Source: Streptomyces megasporus (GTDB lineage Bacteria; Actinomycetota; Actinomycetes; Streptomycetales; Streptomycetaceae). Taken from it: a stretch of DNA of 64,000 nt. Location: assembly GCF_000718985.1 (NCBI RefSeq), contig NZ_JODL01000020.1:1-64000 (forward strand), in the 5' to 3' direction. This document shows, one piece after another, positions 1 to 10,600 of this stretch; the stretch's first letter is position 1; the number at the start of each line of letters is the position of its first letter. The notes beneath the pieces were generated by a model, which had not been told where the DNA came from, searched no databases, and saw nothing but the letters and a program-made list of their open reading frames with translations. Made by a program: the position numbers and the translations under genes.

Positions 1-60
1 GCGTGAACGTCCTGTGGGCGATGATCCGTGACGGTGAGTGTTACCACGCTTCACCTCCCG

Positions 61-393
61 TCACTGCTGTGGCTTGACAACCCGATTGGGAAGCTCCTTG
101 TACAGGGCTTCCGCCTGCGACCGGGCCCGTCGCACCCTGCGCGCGTGTGCGCGCAACCGTCGCAGCCGCTCGGGAAGCTGAGCCGAGAGCTCCGCGCGCC
201 GGACGGCCCCCCGAGCGAGGACATCGGCGTGGGCGAGAACGACGGTGATGGGACCGGCGAGCGAGGCGTGGTCCAGGGCCTCGGCGATCTCCGGGGCGCA
301 GATCCCGTTCATGCGGGCGAGGACGGCCTCTTGCAGGGCGGTGAAGTCGTCGGCGAGGCGACGGATCAGCTCGGTGTGCTCGGTGATCGTCAC
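61..393 (-). CDS. hypothetical helical protein
   Basis: A 110-residue protein of unknown function. The GTG start at 393 is chosen because GGAAGG lies 5 nt upstream; the frame is open to an ATG at 435, but that extension reads as low-complexity Arg/Pro. The sequence is rich in Ala, Arg and Leu with heptad-like spacing and is probably mostly helical. No signal peptide, membrane segment or catalytic motif is visible. It lies 150 nt beyond the end of the DndB-like gene on the same strand and could be carried with the restriction locus, but nothing in the sequence ties them functionally. Confidence 0.55.
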   Translation of the reverse strand: MTITEHTELIRRLADDFTALQEAVLARMNGICAPEIAEALDHASLAGPITVVLAHADVLARGAVRRAELSAQLPERLRRLRAHARRVRRARSQAEALYKELPNRVVKPQQ

Positions 394-543
394 AAGGGCC
401 TTCCAGGTCGCGGGTGGTGGTGAACGGGGCCGCACACGGTGTGCGATCGGTACGTGGGGGCGGGAGCCGTGGGCGGGGCCGGTACGGGGCGGGGCGGTCG
501 GCCGAGCGGGGCCCGGCGTCAGGGCTCCACGTCGCGGGCCTGT

Positions 544-1776
544 TCAGCCCCACCGGCCCCGGATCTTCCGGCCCAACTCGCCGTGCGGGTCGAGGAGCGC
601 GCCCGCGACGCGGCCGGCGGAGTCCTTCACACCGCCGCTGAAGTTGAGCCGGCCGGTGGAGCCGACACTGGCGCAGACGCCGTCCCAGTAGGCGGGTTCG
701 CGCTCCCAGCGGACGTCGGCGAGCAGGCGCTCGACCGTCTCGTGGCTCATGGCGTCACCGGGGGCGCACCAGGGGGTGGTGCGGTGCAGCAGGATGCCGA
801 GGCCTGCCATCACGGCCGGTGCGGTGATCGCGCTGCGCCGGGCGAAGTCCGGGAAGCGGTCCCCGATCAGCCGGGACACCAGACGGATGACGACCGTCTC
901 CACCTCGTCGGCGTCGGTGCCGGGCGGCAGGTCGCCCTCGTGGACGTTGGCCGCCGAGTATTGCACCCCCTTGCTGCCGAAGACGGTGGTGACGATCAGC
1001 GTCCGCAGCGCGGACAGCGTCACGACCTCCTTGTCGGCCTTGGTGAGCTGCCGCTTGCCGGTGTTGACCAACGTGCCGAACGGCATCCGCCGGCCGTCCG
1101 ACTCGACTTCGAGCTTCTCGCCGACGGTGTAAGCCAGGCGGGTGGCGAAGTCGCGCTGGTCCATGGACATGGCCAGGTTCTTGGCGACGTCGATGCCCTT
1201 GACGTTGCGGTCGTAGAAGATCTGCCGCGCGTCCGCCGGGGAGAGCCCCAGGTAGAGCTCGAAGGGGATGCGGACCCGCCGGCCGAGCTCGGCGTAGGTG
1301 AGGCCGAAGGATTCCGGGTCCTGGTAGATGTCGTGCCAGGCGGTGGTCTGGGTCTCGCCGTCGATGGCGATCACCATGGCGTCCGGGGCGACGGTCAGCG
1401 TCCGCAGGCCCGAGCCGGGGACCAGCTCGTCGCTCATCGCGGCGATCTCGTCCGCGTGCCAGAGCGTGATCGGGGGCGTGGACCAGGCGGAGCCGTGCTT
1501 GCCGAGGATGCCGGCGGCGATGTACTCGGCGTAGGCCGGGATGTTCCTGCCCTTCTGGGACTTCAGCGTCCGCTGCACGGTCGCGCGCAGCTCGGCGTGG
1601 CGCCGGTCGTGCCCGGAAGCGGTCTTGAGGGCGCGCGGGTCCTCCTCCTGACGCGGCGACGGCACGAGACGTACCAGCGTCGCGAGGGACATGGTGCCGA
1701 TGACCGCGTCCTCGCGGAACGGCATGACGGTGAGCGGGATTCCTTCCGGGGTGCCGCTCGGCATGGTCAGACGCAT
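544..1776 (-). CDS. DndB-like DGQHR-domain protein
   Basis: A 410-residue protein resembling the DndB/DGQHR family, whose best-known member is a regulator in DNA phosphorothioation loci. Residues about 139-143 read DGETQ in the position of the family DGQHR signature. They are followed by a conserved-looking block (about 170-215) with the FYDRN and VKGIDV segments typical of DndB relatives. The ATG at 1776 is preferred over a frame running to 2076 because AGGGGG sits about 6 nt upstream and the extra 100 residues look non-coding. It is divergent from the methylase/hsd operon, and no dndACDE genes are visible, so it probably acts with the type I system or regulates it. Family assignment is fairly sure; role is inferred. 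Confidence 0.75.
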   Translation of the reverse strand: MRLTMPSGTPEGIPLTVMPFREDAVIGTMSLATLVRLVPSPRQEEDPRALKTASGHDRRHAELRATVQRTLKSQKGRNIPAYAEYIAAGILGKHGSAWSTPPITLWHADEIAAMSDELVPGSGLRTLTVAPDAMVIAIDGETQTTAWHDIYQDPESFGLTYAELGRRVRIPFELYLGLSPADARQIFYDRNVKGIDVAKNLAMSMDQRDFATRLAYTVGEKLEVESDGRRMPFGTLVNTGKRQLTKADKEVVTLSALRTLIVTTVFGSKGVQYSAANVHEGDLPPGTDADEVETVVIRLVSRLIGDRFPDFARRSAITAPAVMAGLGILLHRTTPWCAPGDAMSHETVERLLADVRWEREPAYWDGVCASVGSTGRLNFSGGVKDSAGRVAGALLDPHGELGRKIRGRWG

Positions 1777-1992
1777 GGGTTCCCCCTGAGTGGTGGACGG
1801 TCGGCCGTCGCCCGGCTCTCCAGGCGCCACGCCTCTCCCGGCCTCCCGCCGAGAGGGACGGGGGCAGGACGAGGGGCTGGGCGCTCGCGGACATGGCTGT
1901 GGCAAGGAAAGTGACGCTTCACGCCGGGGAGCGCCGCTCACCGTCGGAAGCGTCTCCATGAAAGCATGAGAACGAAAGCATCGTCCAACAGC

Positions 1993-2020
1993 TTGCAGGA
2001 GTTGACGCGTGCTGTAGGGT
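1993..2020 (+). promoter_or_regulatory. predicted promoter of the methylase-hsd operon
   Basis: TTGCAG (1993-1998) and TAGGGT (2015-2020) are separated by 16 nt and resemble the Streptomyces housekeeping -35/-10 pattern. The predicted transcript starts about 28 nt before the ATG at 2055, leaving room for the AGGA ribosome site at 2045-2048. The preceding 200 nt also separate this operon from the divergent DndB-like gene. Confidence 0.4.
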
Positions 2021-2054
2021 GTTACCACGCCGACCATCGGAGCCAGGACCACCC

Positions 2055-4298
2055 ATGCCGCAGCCATCCGCACCATCCGCCCAGGTGACAGCCGCCGAGA
2101 TCTCCCGCATCGCGGGCGTCACGCGCGCCACCGTCAGCAACTGGCGACGCCGGCACGACGACTTCCCGGCCCCCTCGGGCGGCACGGACAGCAGTCCGCT
2201 GTACGACCTGGAGGAGGTCCGCGCCTGGCTCGCCTCACGCGGGCAGCGCACGGCGGCCACGCCCAGCGGGGAGTTGCGCACCACCCTGCGCCTCCGCGAA
2301 CCGGCCGCCGCCGGCACGTCCGACCTGCTCCTGCTGGTCCTGGCCGCCGCCCGCCGCCCCGCCGACGGCCTCACCGACCTGCTCGCGCTGCCCGACGCCG
2401 ACCTGGTGAAGCAGGCGAACGACGCGGCGGCCGGAGTCGCGGACGTGGCGCCGACCACCGAACCCGTCCGGTTCACCCCCGCCGACACCGCGGTCCTGCG
2501 CGCCCTGCTGCTCTGCGTCCGCGACGAGGGCGCGCAGGCGGCACTGGGCGTACTGGCGGAGCGGGAGTTGGAGGACAGCGCCGCCAGCGGCGCCTACCAG
2601 ACCCCGGCCCCGCTCGCCGACCTGCTGGCCCGTCTGCTCCCGGGCTCCCCGGCCCGCGTCCTCGACCCCGCCTGCGGCAGCGGCGCCCTGCTGACGGCCG
2701 CCGCCGCACGCGGCGCGCGCGAGCTGTACGGGCAGGACAACCTCCCCGTCCAAGCACGGCGCACCGCGGTCGGCCTGACCCTGACGGCCGAGAAGGGCGC
2801 GGACGTCACCGTGCGCACGGGCGACAGCCTGCGCGCCGACGCCTTCCCCGACCTCACCGTCGACGCCGTGCTGTGCAACCCGCCCTACGGCGACCGGAAC
2901 TGGGGCCACGACGAACTGGCCTACGACCCGCGCTGGGCGTACGGCTTCCCGCCCCGCGCCGAGTCCGAACTGGCCTGGATCCAGCACGCGCTGGCCCACC
3001 TCGAACCGGGCGGCCACGCCGTGCTGCTCCTCCCGCCGGCCACGGCGTCCCGCTCCTCCGGCCGTCGCATCCGCGCCGAGCTGATCCGCAGCGGCGCGCT
3101 GCGAGCGGTGGCGGCGCTGCCCCCGGGGGCGGCGATCCCGCTCCACATCGGGCTGCAGGTGTGGGTGCTGCAACGCCCGGAGCCGACCCGGCCCGCGTAC
3201 CAGACGGTGCTCTTCGTCGACACCGCGGGCGAGCCCACGGCTCCGGCGCGCGGCGGAAGCCGTGCCGGCGCGGTGGACTGGGCGCGGGTGACCGAGCAGA
3301 TCCTCTCCGCGTGGACGGTGTACGCCGAGGACCCGGACGGGTTCGAGGCGCAGGCCGGTGTGGCGCGGGCGGTGAGCGTGGTCGACCTGCTCGACGACGT
3401 GGTCGACGTGACCCCGGCCCGGCAGGTGCGTGCCTCCCAGGCGGACATCGACCCGCGGGAGCTGGCCCGTAAGGCCGCGGCGGCCCGCGAAGAACTGGCG
3501 GCGGCGGTGCGGACGGTGGCCGAACTGGCCGGCACGGCGCCGTGGGACGCCGCGGGGGTCTCGGCCCGCGAGTGGCGCACGGCCACGGTGTCGGACCTGG
3601 CGCGGGGCGGGGCGCTGAAGGTGCTGCGTACGGTTCCCACCTCGACGCGGGCTACGGTCGCCGAGACGGAGGACGTGGGGGCGGGCGCCGACGGCGGAGA
3701 ACACCGTCCTGTCCTGACGGGCGACGACATCGCCCGCGGGACGGGACCGACGGGACAGGTCCTGGACGCGCAGGCCGAGCAGATGCCGGAGATCGCCGTG
3801 GGCGACGTCCTGGTCCGCAACCTGGTCGGCGGCAGCGGCCCCATGGCCCGGCTCGCGGGCGAGGCGGAGGCCGGTGCCCTGCTGGGGGCCGGCGTCCACC
3901 TGTTCCGGCCGGACCCGGCACGGCTTGACCCCTGGTTCCTCTTCGGTTTCCTCAGCTCCGAGGCCAACCTGGCCGGCGCCTCGACCGGCAGCTCCACGCT
4001 CCACCTCAACCCGGGGCGGCTGCGCGTACCGCTGCTGCCACTGGCGGAGCAGCGCCGGTACGGCGAGGCCTTCCGCCACGTCGAGGCGCTGCGTGAACAG
4101 GCGCGGCGCGCGCGGGACTTGGCCGAGGAGACGGCACGGCTCGTGAGCGGGGGGCTCACGGGCGGGCAGTTGGTGCCGGAGTCCACCGAGGCTCTGGAGC
4201 TACCCCCACTCTTGATGCGGACGGGTGAGGAACGAATCCTCCCGCCGCACTCACAGTCATCCGTACCGGCCCCGGAAGGGAAGCGGAAGAAGTCTTGA
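2055..4298 (+). CDS. HTH - N6-adenine DNA methylase - specificity-like fusion
   Basis: A 747-residue protein combining three parts. Residues about 8-65 form a helix-turn-helix with a MerR/XRE look (TRATVSNW, then a YDLEEVRAW element). Residues about 170-400 are a class I methyltransferase with SAM motif DPACGSG (about 205) and catalytic NPPYGD (about 275), the signature of N6-adenine methylation. The C-terminus (about 510-720) resembles a type I specificity half-subunit: a putative target-recognition region, then PLLPLAEQRR and a helical arm. ATG 2055 is preferred to the upstream GTG 2019 because AGGA lies 6 nt before it. It overlaps hsdM by 4 bp, so it belongs to the restriction operon. It may be a self-specific methylase or a regulator. 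Confidence 0.85.
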   Translation: MPQPSAPSAQVTAAEISRIAGVTRATVSNWRRRHDDFPAPSGGTDSSPLYDLEEVRAWLASRGQRTAATPSGELRTTLRLREPAAAGTSDLLLLVLAAARRPADGLTDLLALPDADLVKQANDAAAGVADVAPTTEPVRFTPADTAVLRALLLCVRDEGAQAALGVLAERELEDSAASGAYQTPAPLADLLARLLPGSPARVLDPACGSGALLTAAAARGARELYGQDNLPVQARRTAVGLTLTAEKGADVTVRTGDSLRADAFPDLTVDAVLCNPPYGDRNWGHDELAYDPRWAYGFPPRAESELAWIQHALAHLEPGGHAVLLLPPATASRSSGRRIRAELIRSGALRAVAALPPGAAIPLHIGLQVWVLQRPEPTRPAYQTVLFVDTAGEPTAPARGGSRAGAVDWARVTEQILSAWTVYAEDPDGFEAQAGVARAVSVVDLLDDVVDVTPARQVRASQADIDPRELARKAAAAREELAAAVRTVAELAGTAPWDAAGVSAREWRTATVSDLARGGALKVLRTVPTSTRATVAETEDVGAGADGGEHRPVLTGDDIARGTGPTGQVLDAQAEQMPEIAVGDVLVRNLVGGSGPMARLAGEAEAGALLGAGVHLFRPDPARLDPWFLFGFLSSEANLAGASTGSSTLHLNPGRLRVPLLPLAEQRRYGEAFRHVEALREQARRARDLAEETARLVSGGLTGGQLVPESTEALELPPLLMRTGEERILPPHSQSSVPAPEGKRKKS

Positions 4299-6286
4299 AC
4301 ATCAGCAAGCACACGGAGTTGGCGAACCGCGCGTGGTCCGTCGCCGACCTCCTGCGGGGGGACTACAAGCAGTCCGACTACGGCAAGGTCATCCTGCCGT
4401 TCACGGTGCTGCGGCGACTGGAGTGCGTGCTGGAACCGACCCGCGAGAAGGTCGCCGAGGTCGCGGAGCGGTACAAGGACAGCGACATCGACCCGGACCG
4501 CTTCCTGCGCCGGGCCTCGGGCCACGCCTTCTACAACAGGTCCCGTCTGACCCTGAAGAAGATCGCGGCGGACCCGCAGAACGCGGCGAAGAACCTCGCG
4601 GTGTACATCGGGGCGTTCTCCGACAACGCCCGCGGCGTGCTGGACCGCTTCGAGTTCGCCCAGCAGATCAAGCGGCTGGACGGCGCGGGGCTGCTCTACC
4701 GGGTCATCGGCAAGTTCACCGACCTGGACCTGCGTCCCGAGGTCGTGCCCAACCACAACATGGGCTACATCTTCGAGGAGCTGATCCGCCGCTTTTCCGA
4801 GCAGTCCAACGAGACGGCCGGTGAGCACTTCACACCGCGCGAGGTCATCCAGCTCATGGTGCGGCTGCTCGTCGCCCCGGACGGCGACGCGCTCCAGCTT
4901 CCCGGCGCGGTGCGCACGGTGCTGGACCCGGCCTGCGGCACGGGCGGCATGCTCTCCGCGATGGACGACCTGATCACGGAGCTCAACCCGGACGCCACGG
5001 TGGAGGTGTACGGGCAGGAGCTCAACCCCGAGTCCTGGGCGATCTGCCGGTCCGACCTCATGATCAAGGGCCAGAACCCGGAGAACATCGCCTTCGGCAA
5101 CTCCTTCTCCGACGACGGCCACGCACGCAGGACCTTCGACTACATGCTGGCCAACCCGCCGTTCGGCGTGGAGTGGAAGAAGGTCAAGGACGAGGTCGAA
5201 GCCGAACACAAGACGCTCGGCGAGGCCGGCCGCTTCGGCGCGGGCCTGCCGCGCATCAACGACGGCTCACTGCTGTTCCTCCAGCACATGATCTCCAAGA
5301 TGAAGCCGGTCAACGTGGACGGCGGGGGCGGCTCGCGCCTCGCGATCGTCTTCAACGGCTCGCCGCTGTTCACCGGCGCGGCCGGCTCGGGTGAGTCGGA
5401 GATCCGCCGCTGGATCCTGGAGAACGACTGGCTGGAGGGCATCGTCGCCCTGCCGGACCAGCTCTTCTACAACACCGGCATCTCGACCTACTTCTGGATC
5501 CTGACCAACCGCAAGAGCCCGGACCACAAGGGCAAGGTCGTCCTGCTGGACGCCCGCGACCAGTGGCAGAAGATGCGCAAGTCGCTGGGCGACAAGCGCA
5601 AGGAGCTAGGCAAGGAGCACATCGCCACGGTCGTCAAGCTGTACGGCGAAGCCCTCGACGTGGCGAAGAACCCGGAACACCCGCTGCACGGCAAGGTCAA
5701 GGTCTTCCGCAACGAGGCCTTCGGCTACCAGCGGATCACGGTGGAACGCCCGCTGAAGCTGCGGTTCGAGATCACGGAAGAGTCGCTGGCGGCGCTGGAG
5801 GCGTCCAAGGCGATCCAGAAGCTTCCCCAGGCCCCGGTGCTGGCAGACGCCTTCAAGTCCCTGATGGGCACGAGCTGGGCCACGAAGCAGGAGGCCTGGC
5901 TCGCCCTGAAGGACGCGGTGGTCCAGGCCGGCGGGACGTGGCCCACCAGCACCCCGTTCTACAAGGCGCTGCGCGAGGTCGTCGGCGTGCGGGACCCGGA
6001 GGGCGAGGTCCAGCTCGTCAAGGGCAGGCCGGAGCCGGACCCGGAACTTCGAGATTACGAGAACGCACCGTTGGGTGAGGATATCGATGAGTACCTGAAG
6101 CGGGAGGTCCACCCATACGTGCCGGACGCGTGGATCGATCACAGCAAGACGAAAATCGGGTACGAAATTCCGTTCACACGGCACTTCTACGTTTATGAGC
6201 CGCCTCGACCTTTGGCTGAGATCGACGCAGAGTTGAATTCCTTGGAAGCGGAAATTCAGCGACTCCTGGGCGAGGTGACGGATTGA
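4295..6286 (+). CDS. hsdM: type I restriction-modification methylase subunit HsdM
   Basis: A 663-residue adenine-N6 methylase subunit of a type I restriction-modification complex. An N-terminal HsdM helical domain (YKQSDYGKVILPF) precedes the catalytic core with DPACGTGG (about 210) and NPPF (about 286). The TTG start at 4295 overlaps the upstream stop in TTGA and has a GGAAGAAG ribosome site, so translation is coupled. HsdM pairs with HsdS to methylate a bipartite site and joins HsdR to cut unmethylated DNA. The last 75 codons (from about 6050) drop in GC and merge with the low-GC hsdS, suggesting the end was exchanged along with hsdS. Confidence 0.95.
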   Translation: MNISKHTELANRAWSVADLLRGDYKQSDYGKVILPFTVLRRLECVLEPTREKVAEVAERYKDSDIDPDRFLRRASGHAFYNRSRLTLKKIAADPQNAAKNLAVYIGAFSDNARGVLDRFEFAQQIKRLDGAGLLYRVIGKFTDLDLRPEVVPNHNMGYIFEELIRRFSEQSNETAGEHFTPREVIQLMVRLLVAPDGDALQLPGAVRTVLDPACGTGGMLSAMDDLITELNPDATVEVYGQELNPESWAICRSDLMIKGQNPENIAFGNSFSDDGHARRTFDYMLANPPFGVEWKKVKDEVEAEHKTLGEAGRFGAGLPRINDGSLLFLQHMISKMKPVNVDGGGGSRLAIVFNGSPLFTGAAGSGESEIRRWILENDWLEGIVALPDQLFYNTGISTYFWILTNRKSPDHKGKVVLLDARDQWQKMRKSLGDKRKELGKEHIATVVKLYGEALDVAKNPEHPLHGKVKVFRNEAFGYQRITVERPLKLRFEITEESLAALEASKAIQKLPQAPVLADAFKSLMGTSWATKQEAWLALKDAVVQAGGTWPTSTPFYKALREVVGVRDPEGEVQLVKGRPEPDPELRDYENAPLGEDIDEYLKREVHPYVPDAWIDHSKTKIGYEIPFTRHFYVYEPPRPLAEIDAELNSLEAEIQRLLGEVTD

Positions 6287-7620
6287 TGAATGCCTCCCGT
6301 AGCTCTCAGCGCCTCCGGTGGTTGTTGACACACGTCGCGTCAGGGCCAAGCCCTACGAGCGACGATCGAAACGTCAACGGCAGCCAGGAATGGGGTGTCC
6401 TAAAAACCACAGCAATTAAGTGGGATGGATGGGATTGGCGGCAGCACAAGGTCCTGCCGCCCGAGTACTGGGGGTTGACGGACGCCGAGGTAAGGGTAGG
6501 TGACGTGATCGTCACCAAAGCCGGGCCTCGGAACCGGGTCGGCGTATCTGTTTACGTGGATCAAACTCCCCCCCGGCTGGCAGTCTCGGGCAAAATGCTC
6601 CTGTTGCGCCCGAACCCAGCCTTTGTCGACCCGAAATTTTTGTCCTGGTCCCTTGCCACTCCCAGGTCTCAAAGTTACCTGGACTCCAGGAAGACGGGAA
6701 TGGCTGAATCGCAGATGAATTTCGCGAATGATGCCCTTCTCGGCATGCCGATAGAACTTCCCCCGCTCGACGAGCAGCGCAGAATCGTAAATTTCCTGGA
6801 AGGCGCAACAAACCGAATTGCCCGCCTACTGGAAGTTCGAAGGAAGCAAGTCAGTCTTCTGCATGAGCGCCAGAATTCTCTATTGATTGGGGCCACGAGC
6901 GGCACCGTGATTCCGGGGACTCAGACAGAAACAAATACCCTGTCGAGCAAGTCGCAGCATGGATCGACTGGTAGCGTGCTAGCGCCCACAGCCCCTGCGG
7001 ATTGGGAAGTCGTCCCGCTGCGCAGGATTATGCAGAAATTGAACCGACCTACTAGATCCACGGATTCGGTCGTTACGGCTTACAGGGACGGAACGGTTAC
7101 TCTTCGTTCTCGTCACAGAGAAGAGGGGTACACCTTCTCTGATCTTGAACAAGGATATCAAGGCGTGGAACCGGGAGATCTTGTATTCCACGCCTTGGAT
7201 GGCTTCGCTGGAGCCGTGGGGGTATCAGATTCTCGAGGTAAATCCAGTCCCGTCTACCATGTTTGCGCCGTGCGTCCAGAGGATGACCCATTGTTCATGG
7301 CTTTTGCGCTAAGGGCGATGGGTTTGACGGGTTACTTGGCACTCCAAGCCGGAAATGTTCGCCAGCGATCAGTAGATTTCAGACCGTGGGAATCCCTGGC
7401 TCGGCTCCCCATGCCTCGACCTCCGCTGCAACTGCAACGCAAAATCTCTGCGCACCTCACGGCCATGCGTGCATGGTCTGAGGAGGTCAGACAGGCTCTT
7501 GAGAGACAGTTGCAGTTGCTTGCCGAGCGCCGTCAAGCCCTCATCACCGCCGCCGTAACCGGCCAGTTCGACGTCTCCACCGCCAGCGGCCGCAACGTGA
7601 CCGAAAGAGTTTCCGCATGA
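6286..7620 (+). CDS. hsdS: type I restriction specificity subunit HsdS
   Basis: A 444-residue specificity subunit with the usual two-fold layout. Target-recognition domain 1 (about 1-160) is followed by a helical spacer beginning PPLDEQRRIV. Target-recognition domain 2 (about 220-370) is followed by a second spacer ending near QALITAAVTGQ. ATG 6286 overlaps the hsdM stop (TGATG). Base composition is clearly lower in GC, with freer third positions than hsdM or hsdR on either side. That is the expected mark of recombinational replacement of recognition domains. The specificity itself cannot be read from sequence. Confidence 0.93.
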   Translation: MNASRSSQRLRWLLTHVASGPSPTSDDRNVNGSQEWGVLKTTAIKWDGWDWRQHKVLPPEYWGLTDAEVRVGDVIVTKAGPRNRVGVSVYVDQTPPRLAVSGKMLLLRPNPAFVDPKFLSWSLATPRSQSYLDSRKTGMAESQMNFANDALLGMPIELPPLDEQRRIVNFLEGATNRIARLLEVRRKQVSLLHERQNSLLIGATSGTVIPGTQTETNTLSSKSQHGSTGSVLAPTAPADWEVVPLRRIMQKLNRPTRSTDSVVTAYRDGTVTLRSRHREEGYTFSDLEQGYQGVEPGDLVFHALDGFAGAVGVSDSRGKSSPVYHVCAVRPEDDPLFMAFALRAMGLTGYLALQAGNVRQRSVDFRPWESLARLPMPRPPLQLQRKISAHLTAMRAWSEEVRQALERQLQLLAERRQALITAAVTGQFDVSTASGRNVTERVSA

Positions 7621-10600
7621 GCCCCGTGCACGACGAGTCGTCCTTCGGTTCCGCGATCGTCGCCGCGCTCTGCGAGCGCGGCTGGCGGGAGGCGAACCCA
7701 GAGGACTACCAGGCCGATCTCGGTCTGGACACCAACGAACTGTTCACCTTCATCGGCGCAACCCAGCCCGACGAGTGGGACGAGCTGCTCACCGTCTACG
7801 GCGGCAACCCCAACGAGGCGCAGCGCGGTTTCGCGCAGCGCCTCGACCGGGCCATCGCCGAGGACGGGCTGCTCCACGTCCTGCGCAACGGCGTGAAGGA
7901 CCGCGGGGTCCTGCTCCGCGTCGCCTACTTCAGGCCCAACCTCATCTCCGCGGACTCCGTCCTCGACGGTTACCGGGCCAACCGCCTCACCGTCGTCCGC
8001 GAGCTGCCCTACGCCACCAAGCAGGCCGACTGGGGCCACCGCCTCGACCTGGCCCTGTTCCTCAACGGCATCCCGGTCGCCACGGCCGAGCTGAAGAACC
8101 CGCTCACCGGTCAGGGCGTCGAGCAGGCCAAGGAGCAGTACCGCACGGACCGCGACCCGACCGAGCTGATCTTCACGCGCCGCGTGATCGCGAACTTCGC
8201 GGTCGACCCGGATCTGGTCTTCGTCACCACCCAGCTCCGCGGCAAGAGCACCCGGTTCCTGCCGTTCAACACCGGCTCCAACGGTCCCGGCCAGCCCGGC
8301 GGAGCCGGCAACCCGGCCCCGACCACCCCCGGCACGTACGCCACCTCCTACCTCTGGGAGGAGGTCTGGCAGCGGGACAACTGGCTCGACCTCCTCCAGC
8401 GTTTCGTGCACCAGCAGAAGCAGAAGACGCCCGGCGGCGGCACCACCAGGACGACGATCTTCCCCCGCTTCCACCAGTGGGACGTGGTCCGCAAGCTCAC
8501 CGCGCACGCGTCCGTCCACGGCGCCGGGCAGAACTACCTGGTCATGGCCTCGGCCGGGTCCGGCAAGTCGAACACCATCGGCTGGCTGGCCCACCGCCTC
8601 AGCGATCTGCACGCCCGGCGCGATCCCGCCGTTCTGCGGCCCGACGCCCTCGCCGAGGGCCGCATCAAGCCCGGCGAGCCGGTCTTCGACAAGGTCATCG
8701 TCATCACCGACCGCCGCGCGCTGGACGCGCAGCTCTCGGCGACGGTCGGCAGCTTCTCGCAGACCGACGGCCTGGTGGTGAAGGTCGACGAGAAGCACGG
8801 GGCGAAGAGCGAGCAGCTCGCCCGCGCGCTCTCCCGGGACACCGGGAAGATCGTCACGGTCACCCTGCACTCGTTCCCGGCGCTGCTGAACTACATCAAG
8901 GACAACCCGACCGAGATCAAGGGCACCCGCTTCGCGATCATCGTGGACGAGGCACACTCCTCCCAGTCCGGTGACGCCGCCACCTCCGTGCGGGCCGCCC
9001 TGCGCGACCTCGGTCTGGACGCCGACTCGGACGACGAGGGCGCGACCACGGTCACCGTGGAGGACAAGCTGAAGGCGAAGGCGGTCGAGCGCTCCCAGGC
9101 CGCCAACCTCTCCTACTTCGCCTTCACCGCCACCCCCAAGGCCAAGACCCTCGAACTCTTCGGTACGGAAGCCGTCGAGAACGGCAAGACCGTCTACCGG
9201 CCCTTCCACACCTACTCCATGCGCCAGGCCATCGAGGAGGGCTTCATCCTCGACCCCCTGCGCAACTACGTCACCTACAACACCTACTGGAAGCTGGCGA
9301 ACCTCAACCGCGACGAGAAGGAGGTCGACCCCGCCAAGGCGAACAGCCTGCTCGCCCGGTTCGCGCTCATGCACGAGCACACAGTGTCCCAGCACGCCCA
9401 GGTGATCGTCGAGCACTTCGTCGCCCACACCCGCGGCCGGCTCGGCGGTCGGGCCAAGGCCATGGTGGTCACGGCGTCCCGCCAGTCCGCCGTGGAGATG
9501 GCCCGCGCCATCAAGAGCTACATCGCCGACCGCGAGTACGACACGAAGTACCCGGACCTCGGTGTCCTGGTCGCCTTCTCCGGCTCCCTCACCATCGACG
9601 GCGAGGAGACCACCGAGAGCAAGGAGAACGGCGGTCTGCCGGAGAGCGCGCTGCCCAAGGCGTTCGCCTACACCCGCGCCGACGACAGGGCCGCGAAGGC
9701 CGGCGGCAAGGGGCAGCAGGAGTACCGGATCCTGGTCGTCGCCGAGAAGTACCAGACCGGCTTCGACCAGCCGCTCCTCACAACGATGTACGTCAACAAG
9801 AAGCTGACCGGCATCGCCGCGGTGCAGACGCTCTCGCGCCTCAACCGCACCGCCGACCGCAAGTCGCAGGCCGACCTGGCCGTCCTGGACTTCGTCAACG
9901 AGGCCGAGGACATCCAGGACGCCTTCCGCCCGTACTTCGAGGAGGCGCACACCCTGCCCTCCGACCCGAACCTCCTCTACACGGCCCAGAGTCTCGTCAT
10001 GTCCGCGCCGATCATCTCGGAGCAGGACATGGACGAGTTCGTCGCCGCGTACTTCGAGGCGCAGGAGAAGGCCGGCGGCTCCCAGGCCAAGTGGGAGAAG
10101 CTGCACGCCGAGCTGTACCGGCTCCTCTCCCCCGCCGTCACCCGCTTCAGCGCTCTCCTGGAGAGCGAAGAGGAGGACGACGTCGAGACGGCCGAGGAGT
10201 TCCGGGCCCACCTCAACGACTACGTCCGCAAGTACGGCTTCCTCGCGCAGATCGTCCCCTACCAGGACGCCGACCTGGAGCGGCTGTACCTGTACGGGCG
10301 TTACCTGCTCAACCGGCTGCCCCGCCTCGCGGACGGCGGCGTCGACATAGGGGAGGTCGACCTCAGCCACCTGCGCGTCGAGAAGACCGGCGAGCACGAC
10401 AAGTCCCTCGTGCCCGAAGGCCCGGCCGAGCTCAAGGGGTTCGGCGACGGGGTCGGCGGCGGGAAGGAGGCCGAGAAGTCGCTGCTGTCGGAGCTGATCG
10501 AGAAGTTCAACGCGAAGTTCGGCACGGAGTTCACCGAGGAGGACGTCCTCCCGGCCTTCAACGCGACGAAGAAGGACCCGAAGGTCCGGGCCGCCGCCCT

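Noticed and set aside
439..1914. 491-codon plus-strand frame opposite the DndB-like gene
   Set aside because: Shadow frame; the minus-strand product has family motifs and a proper ribosome site.
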